This document shows, one piece after another, positions 20,006 to 30,040 of a stretch of 64,000 nt of DNA; positions within the stretch are counted from its first letter, which is position 1, and every line of letters begins with the position of its first letter. The notes below the pieces were generated by a model. It searched no databases, was not told where the DNA came from, and saw only the letters and a list, made by a program, of their open reading frames with translations. The DNA is from Pseudomonas entomophila. GTDB lineage: Bacteria; Pseudomonadota; Gammaproteobacteria; Pseudomonadales; Pseudomonadaceae. The translations under genes and the position numbers were made by a program. The stretch is from contig NZ_CP063832.1 of NCBI RefSeq assembly GCF_023277925.1, positions 4,949,001-5,013,000 on the forward strand. Direction: 5' to 3'.

Positions 20006-20665
20006 CTATAAAGGCTCGCGGCGGGCGTGGTACAGGCTGACCCGGCGGAATTCGTGCGGCTCGGCCAGGTCCGGCAGGGTCAGCGCATCGAGCACGCCCA
20101 GTGGGCGGTAAAGTGGGTGACTGAAGTCGCGTACCCGCGAGTCGGCCACCAGTGCCTGGCGGCCACGGCTGAGGAACGCGTCCAGCAGGGGCAGGTTGGC
20201 GCGGTCGTAGAGCACGTCGGCGACCAGGATCAGGTCGAAACGGTCGGCTTCGGCGAAGAAGTCGCTGCTGTAGCCCAGTTCGACCTGGTTCAGCGCGGCG
20301 TTGGCGCGACAGGCATCAAGGGCCAACGGGTCGAGGTCGCAGGCCACCACTTCCAGGGCGCCGGCCTGGGCGGCAGCGATTCCGGCAATGCCGGAGCCCG
20401 CGCCGAAGTCCAGTACGCGCTTGCCACGCACCCATTCCGGGTGTTCGGCGAGGTAGCGGGCCATGGCCAGGCCGCTGGCCCAGCAGAAGCTCCAGTAGGG
20501 CGGCTCTTCCAGGATGCGTCGGGTTTCCTCGCTGCTGAAGGCGCGGTCCATGTTCTGGTCGTCGATCAGCCAGAGTTTCAGGGCGCAGCCGGGCAGTTCG
20601 CTGATCACCAGGCGCGCTTCGCCGATCAGGCCGCTCAGGGCCTGTTGCAGGGCTTGCGGGGCCAT
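20006..20665 (-). CDS. SAM-dependent methyltransferase, lysine-methyltransferase type
   Basis: A 219-residue class I methyltransferase. The SAM site is [15 protein letters not shown], followed by an acidic residue in [11 protein letters not shown], and motif IV is [10 protein letters not shown]. The overall pattern recalls the METTL20/ETFB lysine methyltransferase family rather than small-molecule enzymes. The start at 20665 is nearly contiguous with the end of the lipoprotein gene (20667), so the two form a pair. The substrate protein is not known. Confidence 0.82.
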   Translation of the reverse strand: MAPQALQQALSGLIGEARLVISELPGCALKLWLIDDQNMDRAFSSEETRRILEEPPYWSFCWASGLAMARYLAEHPEWVRGKRVLDFGAGSGIAGIAAAQAGALEVVACDLDPLALDACRANAALNQVELGYSSDFFAEADRFDLILVADVLYDRANLPLLDAFLSRGRQALVADSRVRDFSHPLYRPLGVLDALTLPDLAEPHEFRRVSLYHARREPL

Positions 20666-20666
20666 C

Positions 20667-21119
20667 TTATGGGGCCTTTTCGAAGCGCAGCGGGCCGGTA
20701 CCCTGGGTTTCGGCCTGGGCAATACGCACCGGAGGCAGGTGCAGGATCAGCTGGCCCGACTGGCTGGCGCGGCCGCGCAGCTCGACCCGGCCACCGGCGG
20801 GGAATACTTCGGGGTTGAAGCGCAGGTGATAGGGCAGGGCCTGGCCGGTGCCGGTCAGAGTGCTGCTGGCGAGCAATTGCTGCGGGCGGCCACGCTCGTC
20901 GATGACCAGCAGGGCCAGTTCCACGTCGGCGCCGGCCGGGACTTCCAGCAGGGTGCCGCTCAGTTCGCGCTGGTAGGCTGGCAGCGGGCCCAGCGGCTGG
21001 GCTTTCTTGGCCACCTTGGCCGGCGCGGGCGCCGGCGCTTGCTCGGACTTGGGCCGGTCACTGCCGCAGGCGGCGAGCAGGGCGGCGCAGCACAGCACGA
21101 TGAGTGCGCGATGATGCAT
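20667..21119 (-). CDS. YbaY-like lipoprotein
   Basis: A 150-residue precursor with a lipoprotein signal ([16 protein letters not shown], lipobox LAAC) and an immunoglobulin-like YbaY domain with the pattern [22 protein letters not shown]. It is probably anchored in the outer membrane; its role is unknown. ATG 21119 starts the signal peptide cleanly; 21134 is an alternative five codons upstream. It is divergent from nrdR. Confidence 0.8.
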   Translation of the reverse strand: MHHRALIVLCCAALLAACGSDRPKSEQAPAPAPAKVAKKAQPLGPLPAYQRELSGTLLEVPAGADVELALLVIDERGRPQQLLASSTLTGTGQALPYHLRFNPEVFPAGGRVELRGRASQSGQLILHLPPVRIAQAETQGTGPLRFEKAP

Positions 21120-21224
21120 GGGGGAGTCCTTCACGGGCAGATTTGCATGGATGGTAAACCCTTTGGCTTGTCTTGCCAGTGCAATGCGCTACCATGGCCC
21201 TCCCTTTTTTTGTTGCCTGCCACC

Positions 21225-21689
21225 ATGCACTGTCCGTTTTGCGGTGCCAACGACACCAAGGTCATCGACTCTCGTCTTGTCGCCGAGGGCGAGCAAGTGC
21301 GCCGCCGACGCGAGTGCGTCGCCTGCGGCGAGCGCTTCACCACCTTCGAGACCGCCGAACTGGTCCTGCCCCGGCTGATCAAGCAGGATGGCACGCGCCA
21401 GCCCTTCGACGAAGACAAGCTGCGCGCCGGCATGCAACGGGCGCTGGAGAAGCGCCCGGTCAGCATCGAGCGCCTGGAAGCGGCGTTGGCCCATATCAAG
21501 AGCCGGCTGCGTGCCACCGGCGAGCGCGAGGTGAAGTCGCTGGTGGTGGGTGAAATGGTGATGGCCGAGCTGCGCAAGCTAGACGAAGTCGCCTACATCC
21601 GCTTCGCCTCGGTCTACCGACGCTTCCAGGACCTCGACGAGTTCCGCGAAGAAATCGACCGCCTGGCCCGCGAGCCGGCTAAAGAGTAA
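21225..21689 (+). CDS. nrdR: Transcriptional repressor NrdR
   Basis: A 154-residue ATP-cone regulator of ribonucleotide reductase genes. The zinc ribbon uses C3, C6, C31 and C34 ([18 protein letters not shown]) and the ATP-cone spans about 49-139. The length is exactly that of the family, which fixes ATG 21225 although the frame is open far upstream. ribD starts two bases after the stop, the conserved nrdR-ribD arrangement. Confidence 0.98.
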   Translation: MHCPFCGANDTKVIDSRLVAEGEQVRRRRECVACGERFTTFETAELVLPRLIKQDGTRQPFDEDKLRAGMQRALEKRPVSIERLEAALAHIKSRLRATGEREVKSLVVGEMVMAELRKLDEVAYIRFASVYRRFQDLDEFREEIDRLAREPAKE

Positions 21690-21691
21690 GC

Positions 21692-22819
21692 ATGTCCAGC
21701 CAAGCCATTCTCGACGCTCATTACATGGCCCGGGCCGTGGAACTGGCCCGCAAGGGCCTCTACACGACCCACCCCAACCCACGCGTCGGTTGCGTGATCG
21801 TGCGCGATGGCGAGGTGGTCGGCGAAGGCTGGCATGTGCGCGCCGGCGAGCCCCACGCCGAGGTGCATGCCCTGCGCCAGGCTGGTGAGCGTGCCCGTGG
21901 CGCCTGTGCCTATGTCACCCTCGAACCGTGCAGCCACCACGGCCGCACGCCGCCGTGCGCCGAGGCGCTGGTCAAGGCCGGGGTGGCGCGGGTGGTGGCC
22001 GCCATGCAGGACCCCAATCCACAAGTCGCGGGTAATGGCCTGCGGCGCCTGCGCGAGGCCGGCATCGAGGTGGCCAGCGGCGTGCTCGAAGCCGAGGCGC
22101 GGGCGCTGAACCCCGGCTTCCTGAAACGCATGGAGCAAGGCCGGCCGTTCGTTCGTGCCAAGCTGGCCATGAGCCTGGATGGCCGCACCGCCATGGCCAG
22201 CGGCGAGAGCCAGTGGATCACCGGCCCCGCCGCCCGTGCCGCGGTGCAGCGCCTGCGCGCCCGCTCCAGCGTGGTGCTGACCAGCGCCCAGAGCGTATTG
22301 CAGGACAACGCCCGGATGACGGTGCGCGGCGAGGAGCTCGGGCTGGACAACGAACTCACCGCCCTGGCCCTGTCGCGCCCGCCGCTGCGGGTGCTGGTCG
22401 ACGGGCGCCTGCGCCTGCCGCTGGACGCACCCTTCTTCCAGGCCGGCCCGGCGCTGGTGGTCACCGCCGCAGGCGATGATCCGCGCTACGCCGCTGCCGG
22501 CCATGAACTGCTCAACCTGCCGGGCAACGACGGCCAGGTCGACCTGCCTGCGCTGCTGCGCTGCCTGGCCGAGCGCGGTGTCAACGACATCTTGCTGGAG
22601 GCTGGCGCCGGCCTGGTCGGCGCCTTCGCCCGCCAAGGCCTGGTCGACGAGTTCCAGCTGTTCGTCGCCGGCACCTTCCTTGGTTCCGAGGCCCGCCCGC
22701 TGCTGGACTGGCCATTGTCGAAAATGAGCGAGGCGCCACGGCTGAAAATCACCGAAATGCGCGCGGTCGGCGATGACTGGCGAGTCACTGCCATCCCCTT
22801 GCCGGCCCCCGGCGTATAA
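21692..22819 (+). CDS. ribD: Bifunctional riboflavin deaminase/reductase RibD
   Basis: A 375-residue enzyme for the second and third steps of riboflavin synthesis. The zinc deaminase motif is HAEVHAL (H55, E57) with PCSHHGRTPPC (C80, C89), and the C-terminal reductase domain begins near 150 with KLAMSLDGRTA. It follows nrdR and leads into ribE, ribBA, ribH and nusB on the same strand. Confidence 0.98.
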   Translation: MSSQAILDAHYMARAVELARKGLYTTHPNPRVGCVIVRDGEVVGEGWHVRAGEPHAEVHALRQAGERARGACAYVTLEPCSHHGRTPPCAEALVKAGVARVVAAMQDPNPQVAGNGLRRLREAGIEVASGVLEAEARALNPGFLKRMEQGRPFVRAKLAMSLDGRTAMASGESQWITGPAARAAVQRLRARSSVVLTSAQSVLQDNARMTVRGEELGLDNELTALALSRPPLRVLVDGRLRLPLDAPFFQAGPALVVTAAGDDPRYAAAGHELLNLPGNDGQVDLPALLRCLAERGVNDILLEAGAGLVGAFARQGLVDEFQLFVAGTFLGSEARPLLDWPLSKMSEAPRLKITEMRAVGDDWRVTAIPLPAPGV

Positions 22820-22860
22820 TGCCTGGCCTGCCCCGCGCAGCCCGTCTTTAGGAGAACACC

Positions 22861-23526
22861 ATGTTCACCGGCATCATCGAATCCATCGGCACCATCCGCA
22901 GCATGACCCCCAAGGGCGGTGACGTGCGCGTCTACGTGGAAACCGGCAAGCTCGACCTGGGCGACGTCAAGCTGGGCGACAGCATCGCCGTCAACGGCGT
23001 GTGCCTGACCGCCGTCGAACTGCCCGGCGACGGCTTCTGGGCAGACGTCAGCGTCGAAACGCTAAAGCGTACCGCCATGGTCGACCTCAAGAGCGGCAGC
23101 CGGGTCAACCTGGAAAAGGCCCTGACCCCCACCACCCGCCTGGGCGGCCACCTGGTCAGCGGCCACGTCGACGGTGTCGGCGAGATCGTCTCGCGTAGCG
23201 ATAACGCCCGTGCCATCCAGTTCCGCGTGCGCGCCCCGAAAGAGCTGGCCAAGTACATCGCCCACAAGGGCTCGATCACCGTCGACGGCACCAGCCTGAC
23301 GGTCAACGAAGTCGATGGCGCCGAGTTCGAGCTGACCATCGTCCCGCACACCCTGTCCGAAACCATCATGGCCGACTACCGCGCAGGGCGTCGGGTGAAC
23401 CTTGAGGTCGACCTGCTGGCCCGCTATCTAGAGCGCCTGCTGCTGGGCGACAAGGCCGCCGAACCGAGCAAGGGCAGTGGCATCACCGAAAGCTTCCTGG
23501 CCGCCAACGGCTTCTTGAAATCCTGA
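22861..23526 (+). CDS. ribE: Riboflavin synthase alpha chain
   Basis: A 221-residue protein made of two similar lumazine-binding barrels (about 1-97 and 98-200). It starts MFTGIIESIG, the invariant family N-terminus, and carries the repeated VNGVCLT and VDGTSLTVN motifs. It dismutates two lumazines to riboflavin. A TAGGAG ribosome site precedes it. No FMN riboswitch was seen upstream. Confidence 0.98.
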   Translation: MFTGIIESIGTIRSMTPKGGDVRVYVETGKLDLGDVKLGDSIAVNGVCLTAVELPGDGFWADVSVETLKRTAMVDLKSGSRVNLEKALTPTTRLGGHLVSGHVDGVGEIVSRSDNARAIQFRVRAPKELAKYIAHKGSITVDGTSLTVNEVDGAEFELTIVPHTLSETIMADYRAGRRVNLEVDLLARYLERLLLGDKAAEPSKGSGITESFLAANGFLKS

Positions 23527-23544
23527 TTGAGAAGGGGGTGCCGC

Positions 23545-24636
23545 GTGGCGCTCAACAGCATCGAAGAACTGGTCGAAGACATCCGCCAGGGCAAAATGGT
23601 CATCCTCATGGATGACGAAGACCGCGAGAACGAAGGCGACATCATCATGGCAGCCGAATGCTGCCTGCCCGAGCACATCAATTTCATGGCCAAGCACGCC
23701 CGTGGCCTGATCTGCATGCCCATGACCCGCGAGCGCTGCGAAACGCTCAAGCTGCCGCTGATGGCGCCGCGCAACGGTTCCGGCTTCGGCACCAAGTTCA
23801 CCGTGTCGATCGAGGCCGCCGAAGGCGTCACCACCGGCATCTCCGCCGCTGACCGCGCCCGCACCGTGCAAGCCGCCGCTGCCAAAGACGCCAAGGCCGA
23901 GGACATCGTCAGCCCCGGCCACATCTTCCCGCTGATGGCCCAGCCGGGCGGCACGCTGGCCCGCGCCGGCCACACCGAGGCCGCCTGCGACCTGGCGCGC
24001 ATGGCCGGTTTCGAGCCCAGCGGCGTGATCTGCGAAGTGATGAACGACGACGGCACCATGTCGCGCCGCGCCGAGCTGGAAGTGTTTGCCGCCGAACACA
24101 ACCTCAAGATCGGCACCATCGCCGACCTGATCCACTACCGCATGATCCATGAGCGCACCGTGCAGCGCGTCTCCGAGCAGCCGCTGGACAGCGAGCTGGG
24201 CCAGTTCAACCTGGTCACCTACCGCGACGCGGTGGAAGGCGACGTGCACATGGCCCTGACGCTGGGCAAGATCTGCGCCGACGAACCGACGCTGGTGCGC
24301 GTGCACAACATGGACCCGCTGCGCGACCTGCTGATGGTCAAGCAACCGGGCCGCTGGAGCCTGCGCGCCGCCATGGCTGCCGTGGCCGAGGCCGGCAGCG
24401 GCGTGGTGCTGCTGCTGGGCCACCCGCTGGACGGCGACGTGCTGCTGGCGCACATCCGCGAGAGCGCGGGCGATGCGCAGCCCAAGGCACCCACCACCTA
24501 CAGCACCGTCGGTGCCGGTTCGCAGATCCTGCGCGACCTCGGCGTGCGCAAGATGCGCCTGATGAGTTCGCCGATGAAATTCAATGCGATATCCGGATTC
24601 GATCTGGAAGTTGTAGAATACGTGCCCTCCGAGTGA
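23545..24636 (+). CDS. ribBA: RibBA with degenerate GTP cyclohydrolase II domain
   Basis: A 363-residue protein starting at GTG 23545 after AGAAGGGGG. Residues 1-200 are a complete 3,4-dihydroxy-2-butanone-4-phosphate synthase (DDEDRENEGD, then the HTEAACDL region). The C-terminal 160 residues align with GTP cyclohydrolase II but lack the zinc-binding CLTGD...CDCG cysteines; here the equivalent stretch reads LVRVHNMDPLRDLLMVKQPG. It therefore probably supplies only the RibB activity, while the separate ribA at 28195 supplies cyclohydrolase. The degenerate tail may be structural or regulatory. Confidence 0.94.
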   Translation: MALNSIEELVEDIRQGKMVILMDDEDRENEGDIIMAAECCLPEHINFMAKHARGLICMPMTRERCETLKLPLMAPRNGSGFGTKFTVSIEAAEGVTTGISAADRARTVQAAAAKDAKAEDIVSPGHIFPLMAQPGGTLARAGHTEAACDLARMAGFEPSGVICEVMNDDGTMSRRAELEVFAAEHNLKIGTIADLIHYRMIHERTVQRVSEQPLDSELGQFNLVTYRDAVEGDVHMALTLGKICADEPTLVRVHNMDPLRDLLMVKQPGRWSLRAAMAAVAEAGSGVVLLLGHPLDGDVLLAHIRESAGDAQPKAPTTYSTVGAGSQILRDLGVRKMRLMSSPMKFNAISGFDLEVVEYVPSE

Positions 24637-24680
24637 CTTGAGGCGGCCTGATCGCCCCTAGACTCGAGTCAAAACCCTCC

Positions 24681-24704
24681 CGAGGCCGCCACTGCGCGGC
24701 CTCG
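24681..24704 (+). promoter_or_regulatory. Hairpin in the ribBA-ribH gap
   Basis: CGAGGCCG (24681-24688) pairs with CGGCCTCG (24697-24704), followed by CTCTTG. It may be a weak attenuator or an mRNA stabiliser between ribBA and ribH. Confidence 0.4.
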
Positions 24705-24727
24705 CTCTTGAAGATGAGAACTCCGGA

Positions 24728-25204
24728 ATGACCCTGAAGACCATCGAAGGTACCTTCATCGCCCCCAAAGGTCGCTATGCTTTGGTGGTTGGCCGCTTCA
24801 ACAGCTTCGTCGTCGAAAGCCTGGTTAGCGGCGCAGTCGATGCCCTGGTACGCCACGGCGTCAGCGAAAGCGACATCACCATCATCCGTGCCCCGGGCGC
24901 GTTCGAAATCCCGCTGGTGGCACAGAAAGTCGCCCAGCAAGGCGCTTACGACGCGATCATCGCCCTGGGCGCAGTGATCCGTGGCGGTACCCCGCACTTC
25001 GAATACGTGGCGGGCGAGTGCACCAAGGGCCTGGCCCAGGTGTCCATGGAGTTCGGTGTTCCGGTGGCTTTCGGCGTACTGACCGTCGACTCCATCGAGC
25101 AAGCCATCGAGCGTTCCGGCACCAAGGCTGGCAACAAAGGTGCCGAAGCGGCCCTGTCCGCCCTGGAAATGGTCAGCCTGCTGGCGCAGTTGGAGGCCAA
25201 GTGA
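24728..25204 (+). CDS. ribH: 6,7-dimethyl-8-ribityllumazine synthase
   Basis: A 158-residue enzyme condensing the RibB and RibD products to lumazine. The active-site pattern [14 protein letters not shown] is intact and the length is typical. It overlaps the GTG start of nusB by four bases, as in many proteobacteria, so nusB translation is coupled to it. Confidence 0.98.
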   Translation: MTLKTIEGTFIAPKGRYALVVGRFNSFVVESLVSGAVDALVRHGVSESDITIIRAPGAFEIPLVAQKVAQQGAYDAIIALGAVIRGGTPHFEYVAGECTKGLAQVSMEFGVPVAFGVLTVDSIEQAIERSGTKAGNKGAEAALSALEMVSLLAQLEAK

Positions 25205-25701
25205 TTAGCGACGAAAGCGATCGTTTCAACCCGCGCGATCCAAAACCTGCGGATGCCGGCAAGCCCTCGAAGAGCGCCAAGCGTCGCGAAGCCCGCAAGC
25301 TCGCCACGCAAGCCCTCTACCAGTGGCACATGGCCAAGCACTCGCTGAACGAAGTGGAAGCGCAGTTCCGGGTCGATAACGATTTCTCCGATGTCGACGG
25401 CGCCTACTTCCGCGAGATCCTGCACGGGGTCCCGGCGAAGAAGGTCGAGATCGACGAGGCCCTGAAGCCTTGCCTGGATACGCCACTGGAAGAACTCGAC
25501 CCGGTCGAGTTGTCCGTGCTGCGCCTGTCCGCCTGGGAATTCATGATGCGCGCCGACGTGCCGTACCGCGTGGTGATCAACGAAGGTGTGGAGCTGGCGA
25601 AAGTCTTCGGCGCTACCGACGGGCACAAGTTCGTCAACGGCGTGCTGGACAAGCTGGCTCCACGTCTGCGTGAAGCGGAAGTCCGGGCGAACAAGCGCTG
25701 A
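25201..25701 (+). CDS. nusB: Transcription antitermination factor NusB
   Basis: A 166-residue all-helical RNA-binding protein that, with S10/NusE, supports rRNA antitermination. The core [15 protein letters not shown] is the family signature. GTG 25201 overlaps the ribH stop (GTGA). A basic, disordered 25-residue N-terminal extension precedes the fold, as in other pseudomonads. Confidence 0.97.
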   Translation: MISDESDRFNPRDPKPADAGKPSKSAKRREARKLATQALYQWHMAKHSLNEVEAQFRVDNDFSDVDGAYFREILHGVPAKKVEIDEALKPCLDTPLEELDPVELSVLRLSAWEFMMRADVPYRVVINEGVELAKVFGATDGHKFVNGVLDKLAPRLREAEVRANKR

Positions 25702-25719
25702 TCGCGGCGCTGACGAGCC

Positions 25720-26672
25720 ATGGGTGAGTTCGAGCTGATCAGCCACTACTTCGCCGCCGCGCCCTGTGCGCAGGGCGGCGAGGGCGTGGCCCTGGGTATC
25801 GGCGACGACTGCGCCCTGCTGGCGCTTCCCGCTGGCGAGCAGCTGGCGGTTTCCACCGACACGCTCGTGGCCGGCGTGCACTTCCCCGCAATCTGCGACC
25901 CCTTGCTGCTCGGCCAGCGCTCGCTTGCCGTGGCGGCCAGCGACCTCGCAGCCATGGGCGCCACGCCCATCGGCTTCACCCTGGCCCTCACGCTGCCCGA
26001 AGTCGGCCCCGACTGGCTCGCGGGTTATGCCGACGGCCTTGGTCGTATGGCCCAGCGTTGCAGTATGGCGCTGATCGGTGGCGATACCACCCGTGGCCCG
26101 TTGAGCATCACCGTGACCGTGTTCGGCCGCGTGCCGGCGGGCCAAGCGCTGCGTCGCAGTGGCGCACGGCCGGGCGACCTGTTGTGCGTCGGTGGTTTTC
26201 TGGGTAATGCGGCGGGCGCCTTGCCGTTGGTGCTGGGTGAGCGCGAGGCGGCTAATGATGTGGCCGCGCCGCTGCTGGCGCACTACTGGTCGCCGCTGCC
26301 ACAACTACAGTTGGGCGAGCGCCTGCGTGGCCTGGCCACGGCGGCACTGGACATCTCCGATGGGTTGCTGGCCGACTGCGGGCATATCGCCAAGGCGTCC
26401 GGCGTGGCGCTGGAGGTGAACCTGGCGCAGCTTCCCGTGTCTGCTCCTTTGCAGGCGTTTCTTGGCCGTGAGGCGGCATTGCATGCGGCGCTCACCGGTG
26501 GCGACGACTACGTACTGGCGTTCACCCTGCCGGAATGCGCACTTTCTTCACTGGCCGACCAGGTGCACGTCATTGGCCGTGTGCTGGAGGGGCAGGGTGT
26601 GACCCTGCGTGACCCGCAGGGCCAGGACATCACCCCCGCGCAGCGGGGCTATCAACATTTCAGGGAGACACC

Positions 26673-26676
<4 letters not shown>
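25720..26676 (+). CDS. thiL: Thiamine-monophosphate kinase
   Basis: A 318-residue AIR-synthase-fold kinase making thiamine diphosphate. The metal-binding GIGDDCALL near residue 27 and GGDDYVLAF near 260 are intact. It overlaps pgpA by four bases. Linkage nusB-thiL-pgpA is conserved in proteobacteria. Confidence 0.97.
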
Positions 26677-27176
<500 letters not shown>

Positions 27177-27192
27177 AACAGGGAGCGTTGTG

Positions 27193-27936
27193 ATGAGGTT
27201 CAGGACTGTATTGCTGGCAGTGATGCTGCTCGTCGCGGGCTCCGGCGCCATGGCCCGGGAGGCGCCGACGCAGGTGCGCCTGGTCAGCGAGGAATGGCTC
27301 GACTACACCAACAAGGATGGCACCGGGCTGGCCTGGGACGTGATGCGCAAGGTGTTCGAACCGGCCGGCGTCAAGCTCAAGCCACAGAGCGCGCCCTACA
27401 GCCGCGCGGTGGGCCTGGTCAAGCGTGGCGAGGCGGATGCCTGGGTGGGCTCCTACAAGGAGGAGAACCCCAATAACCTCTACCCGCGCTGGCACTTCGA
27501 CATGGATCATATCTATGCCCTGGGCCTGGCCAGCAAGCCGGCGCCCACCCTCGACAACATCGGTCAGTTCCGCCTGGCCTGGGTGCGCGGCTACGACTAC
27601 GGCAGCTACTTGCCCAATGCCAGGAATTTCCGCGAGATCCAGCGCCGCGAGGGCATCCTGCCGATGCTCGAGCATGACCGGGTGGATTTCTATATCGATG
27701 CCGAGACCGAGGTGAACTACGTGCTCGGCCAGGCACCCGACCCCAAGCAGTTCAAGCTCACCCACGTGGCCGAGCTGCCGTTGTACCTGGCGTTCGCCGA
27801 CAGCGAACAGGGCAAGGCCCTGCGTGACCTGTTCGACCGGCGCATGGAGGTGCTGGTGCGCAGCGGCGAGCTGAAGCCGATCTTCGAGCACTGGAAGCAG
27901 CCCTATCCGTTCGCCAGCAATAGCCAGCCTCACTAG
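27193..27936 (+). CDS. Periplasmic substrate-binding protein, family 3 type
   Basis: A 247-residue secreted protein with signal peptide ending GSGAMA. The mature part resembles polar-amino-acid-binding family 3 proteins (EEWLDYTNKDGTG, then FDRRMEVLVRSGELKPIFE). No permease or ATPase gene is adjacent, so it is an orphan binding protein, perhaps a sensor rather than a transporter part. It follows pgpA by 16 bases and may be read through from it. Confidence 0.82.
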   Translation: MRFRTVLLAVMLLVAGSGAMAREAPTQVRLVSEEWLDYTNKDGTGLAWDVMRKVFEPAGVKLKPQSAPYSRAVGLVKRGEADAWVGSYKEENPNNLYPRWHFDMDHIYALGLASKPAPTLDNIGQFRLAWVRGYDYGSYLPNARNFREIQRREGILPMLEHDRVDFYIDAETEVNYVLGQAPDPKQFKLTHVAELPLYLAFADSEQGKALRDLFDRRMEVLVRSGELKPIFEHWKQPYPFASNSQPH

Positions 27937-27959
27937 TGTCACAAGTTTGGATGCCAACC

Positions 27960-28037
27960 CTGTAGGAGCCGGCTTTGCCGGCGAACCAGGCAACGCGCAG
28001 AACGCCGGTGTTCGCCGGCAAAGCCAGCCCCTCCAGG
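27960..28037. repeat. REP pair
   Basis: CTGTAGGAGCCGGCTTTGCC faces GTTCGCCGGCAAAGCCAGCC across a 30-base spacer. It fills the start of the gap before ribA; the rest of that gap holds the ribA promoter region, with a TACAAT -10 candidate. Confidence 0.8.
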
Positions 28038-28194
28038 TTGTCTTGAACCCTGAAGGCAGCGGTACGAGGGTTGATGGCGCCCCTATAAGCATCGAACTTT
28101 TCGATCTTAAGCCGCGATATTCAGCCTGCGCACCGGCGCCGGGCTGCTGATACAATCGGCCGATCTGAATATTCCTACTTTCCAGGAGCACAAC

Positions 28195-28812
28195 GTGCCC
28201 GTCGTCTTTGTCGCCGCCTCCAAACTCCCGACTCCCTTTGCGATCTTCACCATGCATGGTTTCCTCGACGAAGCCACCGGCCGTGAGCACGTGGTGCTCA
28301 GCCTGGGTGACATCGCGGACGGTGAGCCGGTGCTGGGGCGCCTGCACTCCGAGTGCCTGACCGGCGATGCTCTGTTCAGCCAGCGTTGCGACTGCGGCTC
28401 GCAACTGGAGGCCGCGCTGCAGGCCATCGCCCGCGAAGGCCGTGGCGTGCTGCTGTACCTGCGCCAGGAAGGTCGTGGCATTGGCCTGCTGAACAAAATC
28501 CGCGCCTACGAGCTGCAGGACGGCGGCGCCGACACCGTCGAGGCCAACGAGCGCCTGGGCTTTGCCGCCGACCAGCGTGACTACGCCATGTGCCTGCCCA
28601 TGCTCGAGCACCTGGGGGTGAAATCGCTGCGCCTGATGACCAACAACCCGCGCAAGGTCAAGGCGCTGACCGACATGGGCATCAAGGTCGCCGAGCGCGT
28701 GCCGCTGCACACCGGCCACAACCCGCATAACCGCCTGTACCTGGCCACCAAGGCCGACAAGCTTGGCCACATGATGGGCAACAAGCACCAGGGCGAGGTG
28801 CCCCAGGCGTGA
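28195..28812 (+). CDS. ribA: GTP cyclohydrolase II
   Basis: A 205-residue enzyme for the first step of riboflavin synthesis. The zinc site [16 protein letters not shown] and the catalytic [12 protein letters not shown] are intact, in contrast to the RibBA tail at 23545. GTG 28195 is preceded by AGGAG. The product end overlaps the next gene by four bases. Confidence 0.98.
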   Translation: MPVVFVAASKLPTPFAIFTMHGFLDEATGREHVVLSLGDIADGEPVLGRLHSECLTGDALFSQRCDCGSQLEAALQAIAREGRGVLLYLRQEGRGIGLLNKIRAYELQDGGADTVEANERLGFAADQRDYAMCLPMLEHLGVKSLRLMTNNPRKVKALTDMGIKVAERVPLHTGHNPHNRLYLATKADKLGHMMGNKHQGEVPQA

Positions 28813-29228
28813 CCCGCGGCGAGGTGAAGCGCCGGCTGGCCCTGGCCTGGTGGCAGTACCTGGCCATGGGCCTGGTGCCGTTGCCGGTGATGGCCTGGGC
28901 GTTTGGTGGTAGCGAACCGCTGATCCCGGTGCTGGCCATGCCATTGTTCATCGCCGGGGCTGCGACCATGTTCCTCAGCCTGCCACGCTTCGGCACTTAC
29001 AAGCGGGCATTGATCGCCACCGACAAGCAACTGGGCACGCCGGAAGAGCCCGGCGCCTGGATCGAGCTGGCGCGGGTGAGGCGCCTGGCCATGCTGTTCG
29101 CCTGTTTCCCCGCTTGGGTGGCTGCGCTGTCGGTGCTGGTGGGGCTCGAAGCGGTGCCACAGATCCTGCTGGCGTTGTCTACCGTGGTGATCCTGTACCT
29201 CTACCACATTCCGCGTCAGTTGGGCTGA
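28809..29228 (+). CDS. Small inner-membrane protein of unknown function
   Basis: A 139-residue protein starting at GTG in the GTGA overlap with ribA. Hydrophobic segments lie near residues 15-33, 39-57, 93-110 and 113-131, so it is probably a four-helix membrane protein. No family was recognised. It overlaps the btuF ATG by one base, so ribA, this gene and btuF may be one transcript. Confidence 0.78.
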   Translation: MTRGEVKRRLALAWWQYLAMGLVPLPVMAWAFGGSEPLIPVLAMPLFIAGAATMFLSLPRFGTYKRALIATDKQLGTPEEPGAWIELARVRRLAMLFACFPAWVAALSVLVGLEAVPQILLALSTVVILYLYHIPRQLG

Positions 29229-30040
29229 TGCGGGCGTTGCTCGCCGGTATCGCGCTGCTGTGCTGCGGCGCCTTGGCCGAAGCACAGCCACGTGTGGTCA
29301 GCTTGGCGCCGTCGATGACCGAGATCGTCCTTGAGCTGGAGGCCGGCGACCTGCTGGTCGGCGTGCTCGATGGCGGCGAGCGTCCGCAGGCGCTGGCCAG
29401 TCTTCCCTCCGTCGGCCGTCATGGCCAGCTGGATATGGAACGCCTGCTCAGTCTCAAGCCCGACCTGCTTCTGCTCTGGCCCGGGAGCGTGGCTCCTGCC
29501 CAGCGTGACCAGCTCAGGCGCCTGGGAATCGACACGTTCAGCGGCGAACCCGGCGACCTCGACCAGTTGATCGAGCAGATCGAAGCCATCGCCCAGCGCA
29601 TCGGCCGTGACGAGCAAGGTCACGCCTATGCCACCAGTTTGCGTGAGCGGCTGCATGGGCTGCGGGAACATTACCGGCGTGAAGTGCCATTGCGGGTGTT
29701 CTACCAGGTCTGGGACAAGCCGCTGTACACCCTGGGTGGGCGTCAGGTGGTCAGTGATGCCTTGCGTGTCTGTGGGGCGCGCAATGTGTTTGATGACCTG
29801 ACCCAGCCAGCGCCGCAAGTCAGTGTGGAGTCGGTGCTGCTGCGCGACCCTGAGGTGATCCTGGCGGGTGATCCGGCGCAACTGGCCAGTTGGCGCCGCT
29901 GGCCGCAGTTGAGCGCCGTTAAGGGTGGACGCTTGCTGGTGGTGCCGGACAAGGGGCTTGAGCGGCCCAGCGGGCAGATGATCGAGGCCACCGCCCGCCT
30001 GTGCGCGTTGCTCGAGGCTAGAGCGCCGGTGTCCAGGTAA
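29228..30040 (+). CDS. btuF: Cobalamin-type periplasmic binding protein
   Basis: A 270-residue protein with signal peptide (to CCGALAEA) and the BtuF/FecB helical-backbone fold (RVVSLAPSMTEIVLELEAGD at the mature N-terminus). Its neighbour on the opposite strand is the outer-membrane B12 receptor btuB, which supports cobalamin as ligand; an iron-siderophore ligand is less likely. The 3' ends of the two genes overlap by 23 bases. The permease and ATPase partners are not in the window. Confidence 0.85.
   Translation: MRALLAGIALLCCGALAEAQPRVVSLAPSMTEIVLELEAGDLLVGVLDGGERPQALASLPSVGRHGQLDMERLLSLKPDLLLLWPGSVAPAQRDQLRRLGIDTFSGEPGDLDQLIEQIEAIAQRIGRDEQGHAYATSLRERLHGLREHYRREVPLRVFYQVWDKPLYTLGGRQVVSDALRVCGARNVFDDLTQPAPQVSVESVLLRDPEVILAGDPAQLASWRRWPQLSAVKGGRLLVVPDKGLERPSGQMIEATARLCALLEARAPVSR

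Noticed and set aside
22820..22860. FMN riboswitch before ribE or ribD
   Set aside because: The gap is 41 bases and contains only a ribosome site; no RFN blocks are present.
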